Source of the DNA: RGIG3009 sp045601465
GTDB taxonomy: Bacteria > Bacillota > Clostridia > Oscillospirales > Acutalibacteraceae
NCBI GenBank assembly: GCA_045601465.1
Contig: JAZRZU010000105.1
Coordinates: 1-20,950 of the forward strand
Reading direction: 5' to 3'
Length of the DNA stretch: 20,950 nucleotides
Each line of letters opens with the position of its first letter. Within the stretch, counting starts at the first letter, position 1. The notes below the pieces were generated by a model. It was not told where the DNA came from, searched no databases, and saw only the letters and a list, made by a program, of their open reading frames with translations. This document shows, piece by piece, positions 7,319 to 14,441 of this stretch. A program made the position numbers and the translations under genes.

Positions 7319-8396
7319 TTAACCATTGCCTCCATATCTGTCTTGCTACCTGTGCCATCATAACAGGTGGAACACTCATGCCACAAATATATTGTGCAGA
7401 TTGGTCAAGGAAATTATAGTCTTGCGGAAATGTTTGACAGTTTTTATAATCATCATCACTCAGCCATAAACCATCACACATTCTAAAATGGCAACCACTT
7501 GAAACAACCGTGTAACCAACATCATCATCGTGCCAAATTGTGTTATTATAACCGCTTTCTTTTCCTCTAATTCTTTTATTTATGTCAGCAATGCTTTTGT
7601 CTGTTTTTTTTCTTTGTTTAAGCAATTCGGAATAAACTCCATCTTTTGCAAATTGCTTTCCTTTTTCAGACCGTACTTCGCCAAATAAAATAGGTTTTTC
7701 GTTAAACTCCATTTTGATTTGCGGATAGTTAAAGTCTTTTCTGTGTGCAATAAAGAAAACTCTTTCCCTTTTCTGCGGTACTCCCATTCGTGAAGAATTA
7801 AGCAAGAAAATCTGCACTTTATACCCAGCCAAGTCAAAAGCCTTTATAATCTCATTCACATAGCCTTTTGCATTTCCGAGTAATAACCCTTTTACATTCT
7901 CGGCAACAATGACTTTCGGCTGTAACTTTCTTGCAACTTCGATAAAATAGAAAAACAGGTCATCAAGTCTTTGCGCTGCCTGTCCTTCACGGAAAACCTT
8001 TTCAGTATTCCATCCATCTTCACGGCTGCCGGCAGTAGAGAAAACACTACAAGGGGGCGAACCGTCAAGAATATCAAGATTTTTCAATTCTTCGGGTATC
8101 TCGCTATCGGGCAACTTCACAAAGTCCCTAATATCCATCAAATAACTGTATTTAGGATGATGATTAGTTTTGTAAACTTCCATCATTTTCGGGTCAATCT
8201 CACAGTTTCCCAATACAGTATATCCAGCGAGTTTATAACCCATAGAGGAGCCACCGCCACAGGAAAAGCAAGTAAATACGGTTTTCCCATTTTTAGTAAC
8301 GGATTTCAAATCAGACAGATTCCACTTCCACGGGAAAATATGCTTATCTGTTGAACTTAAATCCGCATCTCGGACATTCGCACTCAAACTTTTCAT
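7311..8396 (-). CDS. DNA (cytosine-5-)-methyltransferase
   Basis: A 361-residue C5-methyltransferase. Motif I is VFTCFSCGGGSSMGYKLAG (40-58), followed by NCEID (64-68). Motif IV is DGSPPCSVFS with catalytic Cys116. Motif VI is ENVKG (167-171), motif VIII is QKRERVF (208-214), and motif X includes SVPPVMMAQVA near the C-terminus. The target-recognition region lies between about 215 and 310. I chose ATG 8396, eight bases after GGAGG; earlier in-frame ATGs lie deep in the ParB gene. Codons are clearly more AT-rich than neighbours, suggesting recent acquisition. No partner restriction endonuclease is visible, so an orphan, protective methylase is most likely. Target sequence unknown. Confidence 0.95.
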   Translation of the reverse strand: MKSLSANVRDADLSSTDKHIFPWKWNLSDLKSVTKNGKTVFTCFSCGGGSSMGYKLAGYTVLGNCEIDPKMMEVYKTNHHPKYSYLMDIRDFVKLPDSEIPEELKNLDILDGSPPCSVFSTAGSREDGWNTEKVFREGQAAQRLDDLFFYFIEVARKLQPKVIVAENVKGLLLGNAKGYVNEIIKAFDLAGYKVQIFLLNSSRMGVPQKRERVFFIAHRKDFNYPQIKMEFNEKPILFGEVRSEKGKQFAKDGVYSELLKQRKKTDKSIADINKRIRGKESGYNNTIWHDDDVGYTVVSSGCHFRMCDGLWLSDDDYKNCQTFPQDYNFLDQSAQYICGMSVPPVMMAQVARQIWRQWLND

Positions 8397-8847
8397 CTGA
8401 AAAATCCTCCGTTCCATATTCAACTGCGCCATCCGATTCTTTATGCTGACTTGTAACGGTTTCTTCTTCCTCGTCATCAATACCGAAGTCAAAGTCAAAC
8501 TCGTCAAGGTTCAATTCAGCCAATTCATCGGGCAGAACATCTAAATCCCATTCGGACAGTTCAGCCGTTGCGTTATGGGCAATCGCATATTCTCTCCGCT
8601 GTTCATCGGTCAGGTGGTCAAGCCGGACACAAGGAACCTCGGTCATCCCCAGCTGCTTACAGGCCAGCAATCTGCCATGTCCTTCAACCACAATGTTTTT
8701 GTCCGACCAGATGCCAACCGGGTCGTTCATCCCAAACCGCTCGATACTTCTTGCGATATTGTCAACATCCTTCTTTTCATGCTTCCGGGTGTTCTTCTCA
8801 TACGGCTTCAACGCCGTCACAGGCATATACACGATTTTCAATTCCAT
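8344..8847 (-). CDS. ParB/Srx-fold nuclease-like domain protein
   Basis: A 167-residue protein starting MELKIVYMPVTALKPYEKNT at ATG 8847. The ParB N-terminal fold is clear: LKPYEKNTRKH, then DVDNIARSIERFGMNDPVGIW, then the signature VVEGHGRLLACKQLG (53-67) with the GHGR box, then VPCVRLDHLT. After residue 90 comes a long acidic segment (LNLDEFDFDFGIDDEEEE). The end is a cysteine motif, CECPRCGFKFN. Phage ParB-like proteins of this type usually neighbour DNA methyltransferases and may assist or regulate DNA modification. Here the C5 methyltransferase starts 53 bases inside this gene. Nuclease or CTPase activity is not shown by the sequence. Confidence 0.88.
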   Translation of the reverse strand: MELKIVYMPVTALKPYEKNTRKHEKKDVDNIARSIERFGMNDPVGIWSDKNIVVEGHGRLLACKQLGMTEVPCVRLDHLTDEQRREYAIAHNATAELSEWDLDVLPDELAELNLDEFDFDFGIDDEEEETVTSQHKESDGAVEYGTEDFSDEKFECECPRCGFKFNR

Positions 8848-8868
8848 AGCTTTCTCCCCCTTAATTCC

Positions 8869-8896
8869 ATTATACCAAACCAGCCGCAAAAGTCAA
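8869..8896 (-). promoter_or_regulatory. SigA-type promoter of the ParB-methyltransferase pair
   Basis: On the minus strand, TTGACT (8896-8891), a 16-base spacer and perfect TATAAT (8874-8869). It lacks the TTATAAAAA block of P1-P3. The ParB-like start codon is at 8847, preceded by AAGGGGGAG, so the leader is very short. Confidence 0.82.
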
Positions 8897-8958
8897 GTCG
8901 CACAGAAAGCCCGTTTTTAGCCATTTACAGCGGTTTTTCTTTTCCCCATACAATTCCA

Positions 8959-9102
8959 CTACCACGAACGATAAGCCCGTCTATACCGCCTAATTTCGGC
9001 CTTGCTCCGCATCCTGCGCACAATCCCGGCAAACAGCCCCCAAATTACCTCCGGCAGTATCAGAAACAACATCATCACTAACACGGTTATGATTGCCACC
9101 AA
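8959..9102 (-). CDS. Tiny single-pass membrane protein overlapping the previous gene
   Basis: A 47-residue frame starting at TTG 9102 (GTG 9099 is the alternative), six bases after AAAGGGG, and ending in TAG at 8959. Residues 2-28 are strongly hydrophobic (VAIITVLVMMLFLILPEVIWGLFAGI), forming one membrane span. They are followed by a very basic tail RRMRSKAEIRRYRRAYRSW, which predicts a cytoplasmic C-terminus. It overlaps the end of the previous gene by 113 bases in another frame. Hydrophobic-plus-basic order and the ribosome binding site argue for a real gene. It is too short and too early in the genome for a confident holin call. Confidence 0.6.
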   Translation of the reverse strand: MVAIITVLVMMLFLILPEVIWGLFAGIVRRMRSKAEIRRYRRAYRSW

Positions 9103-9319
9103 AGTCCACCCCTTTCCTGTTGAACGGCGTTTCCACGCTGCCCAATTCTTTCACTTCACACTCTGCCGGTGGGTTCTTCCTGCTGTTGCCGGTATCGAAC
9201 ATATAATGGCACGCCATCGGCTTCGTGCCGTTCGTCAACGACCGGTAGTATTTGCACCCGGCACAGGATTCGTCAGAAACAAGCCATTTTCGTACGTCTT
9301 CCCTTGGTTCTTTCTCCAT
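8990..9319 (-). CDS. Small cysteine-containing phage protein (ACHYMFDTG type)
   Basis: A 109-residue frame from ATG 9319, ten bases after GGGAGG. Residues 1-67 include SCAGCKYYRSL and MACHYMFDTGNSRKNPPAEC, a recognisable family of small zinc-binding phage proteins. From about residue 73 onward (KGVDFGGNHNRVSDDVV...) the sequence looks less conserved and overlaps, in another frame, a small membrane-protein gene. It may be a run-on tail. Ends in TAG. Function unknown. Confidence 0.75.
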   Translation of the reverse strand: MEKEPREDVRKWLVSDESCAGCKYYRSLTNGTKPMACHYMFDTGNSRKNPPAECEVKELGSVETPFNRKGVDFGGNHNRVSDDVVSDTAGGNLGAVCRDCAQDAEQGRN

Positions 9320-9711
9320 TCCTTGAACGCCTCCCACAGATAAGCCTCGTCTTTGTAGATCACGCCCACAAGGTGTATCGTCCTGTTAGTTTCAACATTC
9401 ACCTCGACGGTGGAAAACCTTCCGTCACAGTCAACGCACCAACGCCGTCGCCTGATTCCATACGGTTTTGGCCGCTTGTCGCATACAAATGTGTTTTTGC
9501 TCCCACAATTCGGGCAGACAATTTCGCTCACGCCTTCCTTGCGGCCTTTAGTCGTCCCCTTGTCTGATGTTCCATCAACATCAACACCATTAACCACAAT
9601 ACATATCTGCTGCTGGCTCATGCCATACATCTGCCCGATCATCCTACGGTTGCACCCTTCAGCATACATCTGCCGGATTTTCGCACGGCCTGAATCACTT
9701 AATTTTCGCAT
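9235..9711 (-). CDS. HTH plus NrdR-like zinc-ribbon protein, probable regulator
   Basis: A 158-residue protein from ATG 9711 with AAGGCGG upstream. Residues about 5-45 (SGRAKIRQMYAEGCNRRMIGQMYGMSQQQI) form a resolvase or sigma-like helix-turn-helix. Residues about 65-100 form a zinc ribbon. It has CPNCGSKNTF, then RRRRWCVDCDGRFSTVEV, closely matching the C..C...R.RR.C..C..RF.T.E pattern of NrdR repressor ribbons. The NrdR ATP-cone is absent. The C-terminal part (YKDEAYLWEAFKEWRKNQ) is helical. The architecture suggests a DNA-binding regulator; the target is unknown. It sits between early and late genes. Confidence 0.8.
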   Translation of the reverse strand: MRKLSDSGRAKIRQMYAEGCNRRMIGQMYGMSQQQICIVVNGVDVDGTSDKGTTKGRKEGVSEIVCPNCGSKNTFVCDKRPKPYGIRRRRWCVDCDGRFSTVEVNVETNRTIHLVGVIYKDEAYLWEAFKEWRKNQGKTYENGLFLTNPVPGANTTGR

Positions 9712-9728
9712 GCTGTCACCGCCTTAAC

Positions 9729-10115
9729 TTATTCTGCAAAAACCTCGAAAGAGCTCACCATATGACCAACTGTCAATTTGCCCCTTGCAAACAGCCTCAA
9801 GTACCCACAAGGCAAGCAATCAATTTTCCAACTCTTTGGGGGTGTAAGCTCCGGTACGCATTTATATCTTTTACGCCAATCTTTCCCAAGCCCTCCAATG
9901 CCATCAATTTCGAGTACATCAGACCAGCCTGACAGCCTGCAAATTGGCTCTCTATCAAAACCAACAGCCACAAAATCCATGCACATCCATCCGCTATCGT
10001 GTTTTTTTTTCGTTGGAATGATTACCAAAGATTCAAATTCTAATCCCCTACCATCCATTCCGTTGTATCGTGGAACAGCTTCAAAATCTTTCTTTTTCAT
10101 GTCAAAAACATTCAT
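9729..10115 (-). CDS. Conserved hypothetical phage protein (MNVFDMKKKDFEAVP type)
   Basis: A 128-residue protein starting at ATG 10115 behind AGGAGG, first gene after promoter P3. It begins MNVFDMKKKDFEAVPRYNGM and has strand-rich segments FESLVIIPTKK, GWMCMDFVAVGF and CRLSGWSDVLEIDG. The C-terminal part is WKIDCLPCGYLRLFARGKLTVG. I recognise the family as a common phage early protein with a likely compact beta fold. The pattern of acidic and glycine residues does not identify an enzyme and its function is unknown. Confidence 0.78.
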   Translation of the reverse strand: MNVFDMKKKDFEAVPRYNGMDGRGLEFESLVIIPTKKKHDSGWMCMDFVAVGFDREPICRLSGWSDVLEIDGIGGLGKDWRKRYKCVPELTPPKSWKIDCLPCGYLRLFARGKLTVGHMVSSFEVFAE

Positions 10116-10163
10116 GTCTTATTGCCTCCTAATCAATATCAGGAGTTTGCCCCCTGTGAGTAT

Positions 10164-10193
10164 ATATTACCACATCCCTCGCTTATTTGTCAA
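10164..10193 (-). promoter_or_regulatory. SigA-type promoter P3
   Basis: On the minus strand, perfect TTGACA (10193-10188), an 18-base spacer and TAATAT (10169-10164). TTATAAAAA lies exactly four bases upstream of the -35, as in P1 and P2. A second ATAAAAAGTT copy lies further upstream. The next start codon is at 10115 behind AGGAGG. Confidence 0.8.
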
Positions 10194-10219
10194 CAACTTT
10201 TTATAATTTTTATAACTTT

Positions 10220-10534
10220 TTATTCCGCAGACTGTTGTAGCCATTCAAGCCACGCCCTTTGTGGGCTGTCTTTTCTGTGGCCATCAAAGCCAAAATAGAT
10301 TTCTCTAACCTGTTTATTCCAAGCGTGCATAGGATGGTTTTTGACTATCAGTTCAGCCAACTCCTCATCGCTCATCGCACGGATGCTGTCTGCGTTTGTA
10401 ATTGTGTCTTTCTTTTCTTCCCATTTTTCTTTATCTTTGTATGCCGAACAGCCAATTTCTTGATTTATGCCATACAAAGACGGTTTTCCAAGTTTTACAC
10501 AAACTTCATAATGCAAACACTTCTTGCACTTCAT
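10220..10534 (-). CDS. Small zinc-binding phage protein with MSDEELAE motif
   Basis: A 104-residue protein. I chose ATG 10534 because AAAGGAG lies seven bases upstream; the ATG two codons earlier is too close to that site. The N-terminus is MKCKKCLHYEVCVKLGK with a further cysteine in EIGCSAYKD, a small zinc-binding arrangement. The second half has TNADSIRAMSDEELAELI and ends RAWLEWLQQSAE, both typical of a recurrent phage early family. In many relatives the C-terminus also holds cysteines; here those are absent. It ends 27 bases before the P3 -35 region. Function unknown. Confidence 0.78.
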   Translation of the reverse strand: MKCKKCLHYEVCVKLGKPSLYGINQEIGCSAYKDKEKWEEKKDTITNADSIRAMSDEELAELIVKNHPMHAWNKQVREIYFGFDGHRKDSPQRAWLEWLQQSAE

Positions 10535-10536
10535 AA

Positions 10537-10860
10537 TCATTCTCCTTTCGGCGGTTGGGGCAAAAATGTCCACTTAACCACATTTCTGTTTGATTGCCAC
10601 GATGCAGATCGATGATAAGCGGGCAAATACTTTGTAGCAGGAAATGACTTGAAAGCATAAAATCTTGCCGTTGTAATTGCGCCTGTGTTTGTCTGCACAA
10701 GGTATGTGCCATCTTCTTTTGGTGGATTGTTTGAATAATACCACTCCTGCACCGTTACGCCGTGGGCGATAAGCCGTTTTGCAAGAATTTCAGATTCTTC
10801 TTTAACCAAACGAGGTGAATTGTTATATATCAACTCCACCAACTTTTCCCTTACATCCAT
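10537..10860 (-). CDS. Small phage protein sharing the REKLVEL...LIAHGVTV module
   Basis: A 107-residue protein from ATG 10860 behind AAGGAGG. The N-terminus (MDVREKLVELIYNN ... RLIAHGVTVQEW) is related to that of the protein at 15299-15670. The C-terminus has the pattern NPPKEDGTYLVQT and ends VVKWTFLPQPPKGE. This matches a widespread DUF551-like W.P..PP...G.YLV type found at the ends of many small Clostridial phage proteins. It is probably a small protein-interaction module, but its function is unknown. The last codons supply the ribosome binding site of the next gene. Confidence 0.8.
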   Translation of the reverse strand: MDVREKLVELIYNNSPRLVKEESEILAKRLIAHGVTVQEWYYSNNPPKEDGTYLVQTNTGAITTARFYAFKSFPATKYLPAYHRSASWQSNRNVVKWTFLPQPPKGE

Positions 10861-10872
10861 TGTTATGCCTCC

Positions 10873-10986
10873 TTAAATCTTCATTTTCCTCGCCAACGCC
10901 TTAACCCGCTTCTCATATTCCTGCGGAGTTTTGGCGGTTTGGGCTATTTCATTCTTTATTTGCTCAAATTGTTGGTGTTTAGTCAT
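10873..10986 (-). CDS. Tiny basic helical protein (37 residues)
   Basis: A short gene from ATG 10986, overlapping the previous stop as ATGA, to TAA at 10873. The product MTKHQQFEQIKNEIAQTAKT... is predicted all-helical and basic at the end (RVKALARKMKI). A GAGGAG ribosome binding site precedes the start and the next gene follows after 12 bases, so it fits the operon perfectly. Small proteins of this form are common in this phage type. Function unknown. Confidence 0.62.
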   Translation of the reverse strand: MTKHQQFEQIKNEIAQTAKTPQEYEKRVKALARKMKI

Positions 10987-11294
10987 TTCACGGTCTCCTC
11001 AAAATCTTTCAATATATTTTGTGCAACATTTTCAATCTGGCTTTCAATATTATTCACACTCAATTTGCTTTGATAAAAACAAGATTTTTCAAAATCATAG
11101 GAATTGTCTTTAAATGCTTGAATAACAAATGCACAATACATCATATCGCTTTTATATTTGTTATTTATATTGTTTGCTTCCTGCATCATCTTTTCAAAAT
11201 TATCAAATTTATAAGTGTAATAAAGCGTTTTGCCACACGTTACACCCATTTTGTAATAAAAATTCTTTTCTTTTATTCGTTCGGAATTTTTCAT
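10983..11294 (-). CDS. AT-rich hypothetical protein
   Basis: A 103-residue protein starting at ATG 11294, overlapping the methyltransferase stop (ATGA), with GGAGG upstream. It is rich in Lys, Asn, Tyr and Phe (KNFYYKMGVTCGKTLYYTYKFDNFEKMM...). Its codons are visibly more AT-rich than those of the flanking replication genes, suggesting separate origin. No membrane segment, cysteine pair set or catalytic motif is seen. The function is unknown. It overlaps the next start by four bases (ATGA). Confidence 0.72.
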   Translation of the reverse strand: MKNSERIKEKNFYYKMGVTCGKTLYYTYKFDNFEKMMQEANNINNKYKSDMMYCAFVIQAFKDNSYDFEKSCFYQSKLSVNNIESQIENVAQNILKDFEETVK

Positions 11295-11785
11295 TCTCCG
11301 TCCTCCTCGGTGGTGGTATCTTTAATAAATGCCATCCAATGTGTTTTTTGCAATTTTCCCGATTTGTGACCATACATAGGTGTATAACCGATGACTTTCA
11401 AAATCTCCGACACGGGAATATCCTGTTCGTTCCATTTGAAAATCAATGTGCCATTCGGCTTTAACACTCTCATACATTCGTCAAAGCCGTCTTTTAGCAT
11501 CTGTTTCCAGTTTCCTTTCAGAACTCCGTACTTCTTGTTCATCCACGAATTTTCTCCCAAAGAGGTCATATGGGGAGGGTCAAACACGATGTGCCCAAAT
11601 GTGTTATCTTCAAATGGCAAATTTGTGAAATCAGCTATTGTATCGGGAGCGACAGACAACTTTCTGCCATCGCATAAGGTATCCTCAAACTCCCGAATAT
11701 CGCAGAACTCCACATCGGGGTTGTTTTTGTCAAACCAAAACATTCTGCTACCACAGCACGGGTCTAAAACTCTTTTGTTTTTCAT
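11291..11785 (-). CDS. Class I SAM-dependent methyltransferase, DPPH type
   Basis: A 164-residue Rossmann methyltransferase. The SAM-binding motif I is RVLDPCCGSRMFWFD (5-19), the acidic residue after strand 2 lies in CDIRE (28-32), and the catalytic motif IV is VFDPPH (67-72). DPPH resembles the N-x-PPY/DPPY loop of amino-methyltransferases acting on nucleobases or proteins. A conserved RVLKPNGTLIFKW strand (106-118) completes the fold. The protein is short and has no separate target-recognition domain. It starts at ATG 11785 behind GGAGG and overlaps the next gene by four bases. The substrate (DNA adenine, cytosine-N4 or other) cannot be told. Phage copies are often thought to protect DNA from host restriction. 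Confidence 0.85.
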   Translation of the reverse strand: MKNKRVLDPCCGSRMFWFDKNNPDVEFCDIREFEDTLCDGRKLSVAPDTIADFTNLPFEDNTFGHIVFDPPHMTSLGENSWMNKKYGVLKGNWKQMLKDGFDECMRVLKPNGTLIFKWNEQDIPVSEILKVIGYTPMYGHKSGKLQKTHWMAFIKDTTTEEDGE

Positions 11786-11838
11786 TCTTCCTTTGCCTCC
11801 ATTTCATTTTTTAGGTGTGGCCCATTGTGTTATCACCT

Positions 11839-12072
11839 GTTACCACAATTTTTCTCAACCGGTAACGCTGAAACCCTTGATTTATAAGGATTGTTACCAT
11901 GTTACTGGTTGTTACCATATTTTTTTATCATATATGTGCGAGAGAAATATATATGTGTTTATATCTCCCTATATATATAGTGTGTATTTTTGGCGGTAAC
12001 AACCGGTAACAAGTAACAACCGTTGATTTATAAGGGTTTTTCCGTTACCAACGGTGGTTACACACCGGTAAC
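11839..12072. other. Candidate replication origin: GGTAAC iterons around an AT-rich core
   Basis: Eight exact copies of GGTAAC or its complement start at 11839, 11861, 11893, 11911, 11995, 12005, 12044 and 12067. Three near copies (GTTACT at 11901, AGTAAC at 12012, GGTTAC at 12056) also occur. Four exact copies lie on each side of a 78-base AT-rich core (11917-11994), which has runs such as ATATATATAG. A 13-base direct repeat TTGATTTATAAGG occurs at 11877 and 12023, one on each side. Three copies extend to ACCGGTAAC. Iterons flanking an unwinding element beside the replicative helicase gene match known origin design. Origin function is inferred. Confidence 0.7.
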
Positions 12073-13872
12073 ATTTCGCACAATACACACGCATTTTGCC
12101 ACCGAACCGGCAATTCTGGCGTTTTTCGTCCGGCTGTTGGCATCGCACCGTAGCAGATTGTTTCTCTTCGCCCACGAAAGGAACGCCGTTGAGTTGAAGC
12201 CTTGATTGCTCATTTCCCGGTCAAAAACGCTCTTGATGATGTACACAAAATGCTCGTCAATCTTGCCCCAGATTTCACCGTTGTAGTTTTCATTGGTGGG
12301 CATGAACTTGTTCGGGTTCCTGGCAATCAATTCGTTAACAAAATCGTACGCTCTGGCGTTGACATCTACTTCGGTTTTTTTGGTCATGTACCCGGCTATA
12401 TCTTCAACCGTCAATGCGCAATCATCCTCAAAAATGAAAGATGTAGCCAAAGCATCAGCCGCAAGAATAGCGGAAGCGGATGCAGCTTGCTTGTCGGTGC
12501 TGTCTGACTGCAACAAAAGACGATAATAATTTTTCTGCATCTGGTTAGCGAACTCCACCATTCCGTCTTGCTGCAAAATCTCCACAAACTCCCTGCCAGC
12601 CCAGCCATAATTTTCGTTGATGACGGCACACAAGCCCACCAGATCAGAATACACCTTTTCCGTGCACTCAAACTCGATAATACGGTTGACGGCACCGCCG
12701 CCGCTGTTGGCATTGCTGATGGGGTGTTCGCCATTCGTAATGAAGCAATTCTTCCATGTGTTTACTTTTTGCAGGCCACCAGTTTTCGCCCCTCTTGTAC
12801 GACCTACACCCTCCGTCAACTGATAGATCATTTTGTCAAAATCACGAACACCAGCACTCGACTGGATTTGCAATTCATCGACACACATCGGCAAGCTGTT
12901 AAGGAATGTGGCCATCATTTCCTGCCCCACAAGCGTGCTGTTAAATGTAGTCACATATTCGCCGGGTTTAGGACACGCCCAGACGGAAGCAGCCATCATA
13001 AGCCCGACAGTCTTGCCGACTTCCGTTCCTCCCCATGCGTGGACGAAAAACGGCAGCAGGCCACACGGTTGCAGGATAACGGAAGCGAAAGAAGCCGCCA
13101 GAAACAGCCGTCCAACGCCCTTTTCAGCCCTGACGGCTCGCATAGCTTCAACCCACTTATTACGATCACCGGACGGCTTGACGGCGTTAAAAATGTGCTT
13201 GAAATTCGTTTCGCCATCAAAAACCAATTCTTCAACATACGGCGAAAATTGCCCTTCGCCCACCCATCCAAGACGGCCAATAGATTTCTGTTCCGGGATA
13301 GTTTCAAAATTCAGATTTTCGATTTCCAGCAGATAAGTGGACAGAGCCTTTGCGTTTTCGCTGTTCACAAGGATTCCATGAGCCGCCAGATCAAGTATTT
13401 TATTGCTGGATGCAATGACGGACTTCTCCACGATAATAGAACGCCACGCCTTGCCCTTTTTATAGGCAATTTTCAGCCGTTCTTCTCCGTTGTCAGCGTT
13501 GCAAAGCCTCTGTACAGGCATGATGGGGTGACGGCAAATATTCTGCTCAAACCCGAAGCGATCAAGCACGGAAACGCCCAATTCATTGCATAAATATTCG
13601 CCGGAAAAAAGCTCTATCTCCTGATCGTCAAACTGCGTGGAGTTGGCGACAATCACACCATCCTGCTGCCGCATATATTCGCAATAGCTTTCAAACAGTT
13701 GAACGAAGCACCGCACACCAACAGACCCGGCGTGCGCCTTCATGCGCTGAACCATCTGTTGCATCAAGAATTTATTGTTCCGCATAGCATACAGGAACTC
13801 ATACGGCTCTGTACTGTTAAGGTACTGCTCTGCCGTGTATTGTGGGCACTCAATAACCCTGTTGCCGTCCAT
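12058..13872 (-). CDS. DUF927 phage replicative primase/helicase
   Basis: A 604-residue protein starting at ATG 13872 behind AGGAGG. The DUF927 core runs from about residue 100 to 390. It has a P-loop, GGTEVGKT (281-288), after HAW, and a Walker B strand PMCVDEL (328-334). Further conserved blocks include RTRGAKTGGLQKV and NCFITNGEHPISNANSGGGAVNRIIE, the latter arginine-finger like. The C-terminal 150 residues resemble the winged-helix-like ends of phage replication proteins. With the upstream zinc-finger protein it probably forms the phage primase/helicase. Its last codons run into the iteron-like repeats of the candidate origin, so initiation may occur at its own 3' end. The helicase call rests on the family; the origin link is inference. 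Confidence 0.9.
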   Translation of the reverse strand: MDGNRVIECPQYTAEQYLNSTEPYEFLYAMRNNKFLMQQMVQRMKAHAGSVGVRCFVQLFESYCEYMRQQDGVIVANSTQFDDQEIELFSGEYLCNELGVSVLDRFGFEQNICRHPIMPVQRLCNADNGEERLKIAYKKGKAWRSIIVEKSVIASSNKILDLAAHGILVNSENAKALSTYLLEIENLNFETIPEQKSIGRLGWVGEGQFSPYVEELVFDGETNFKHIFNAVKPSGDRNKWVEAMRAVRAEKGVGRLFLAASFASVILQPCGLLPFFVHAWGGTEVGKTVGLMMAASVWACPKPGEYVTTFNSTLVGQEMMATFLNSLPMCVDELQIQSSAGVRDFDKMIYQLTEGVGRTRGAKTGGLQKVNTWKNCFITNGEHPISNANSGGGAVNRIIEFECTEKVYSDLVGLCAVINENYGWAGREFVEILQQDGMVEFANQMQKNYYRLLLQSDSTDKQAASASAILAADALATSFIFEDDCALTVEDIAGYMTKKTEVDVNARAYDFVNELIARNPNKFMPTNENYNGEIWGKIDEHFVYIIKSVFDREMSNQGFNSTAFLSWAKRNNLLRCDANSRTKNARIAGSVAKCVCIVRNVTGV

Positions 13873-14416
13873 TGTCAAACCTCCTAAAATACGCCGATGA
13901 CAGCATTTCTTTCGCAATGGGCAATTCCTTCAACGCTTCCACGAAAAGCGGATGCCATGCCGTTTCTGACGGTTTGGGGGCATAATCACGCTGCTGCCAT
14001 TCCAACGCCCTGACACGGAAATATAACCGCCAGTATTCGTCCTCCTGTTTCCGGGCTTCCTTCTCCGCTTTTTCTTTCTCTTTCTTCTTCAGGTACCGCA
14101 GCCGTTCAGCTTCGAGCTGCTCCCTCCTGCTGACGGTTTTTCCGATGGGCAAATTAAGATTGAAATCTGTGTTGATTTTAGCACATGCCTGATGGAATGG
14201 CAAGTGAAAAAGCAGCTTCGCAAAATCAATCACATCGCCACCAACGCCGCACCCGAAACAATGGAAACCGCCCTCTCCAGACCATACACGCATTGACGGT
14301 GTTTTTTCGCTATGCGATATGCAGCAAGCGAAACCGCCACGGCTCACTTCTATGCCGTACTGACGGCAAGCATCCAACGCCGACACACGCTCCCGGATTT
14401 CTTTTGCTATGTCCAA
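13850..14416 (-). CDS. CHC2 zinc-finger primase-type protein without TOPRIM domain
   Basis: A 188-residue protein with a DnaG-type zinc-binding domain: Cys32-x2-His35, then KTPSM, then Cys53-x2-Cys56 followed by GGDVIDFAKLL. This domain recognises primer start sites in primases. Residues about 85-135 form a lysine/glutamate-rich coiled coil (RREQLEAERLRYLKKKEK...). No TOPRIM or polymerase motifs follow, so catalysis must come from another protein, probably the DUF927 product next door. The start is TTG 14416, nine bases after AAGGAGGGG; no ATG is suitably placed. It overlaps the next start by 23 bases. Confidence 0.87.
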   Translation of the reverse strand: MDIAKEIRERVSALDACRQYGIEVSRGGFACCISHSEKTPSMRVWSGEGGFHCFGCGVGGDVIDFAKLLFHLPFHQACAKINTDFNLNLPIGKTVSRREQLEAERLRYLKKKEKEKAEKEARKQEDEYWRLYFRVRALEWQQRDYAPKPSETAWHPLFVEALKELPIAKEMLSSAYFRRFDNGRQQGY

Positions 14417-14441
14417 ATCAACGCCCCTCCTTATACCACAA

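Noticed and set aside
8897..8958. Possible terminator before the ParB promoter
   Set aside because: Only a weak interrupted stem can be drawn and there is no proper U-tract in the right place.
8959..9102. Holin call for the tiny membrane protein
   Set aside because: It has only one span, no neighbouring endolysin, and lies in the early region.
11786..11860. Possible promoter before the DPPH methyltransferase (TTGAGA...GATAAC)
   Set aside because: The -10 matches consensus poorly and the spacing is 18. The neighbouring sequence is better explained by the iteron array.
12568..13593. 341-residue plus-strand open frame
   Set aside because: Antisense to the DUF927 gene, which has clear P-loop motifs in the opposite direction.
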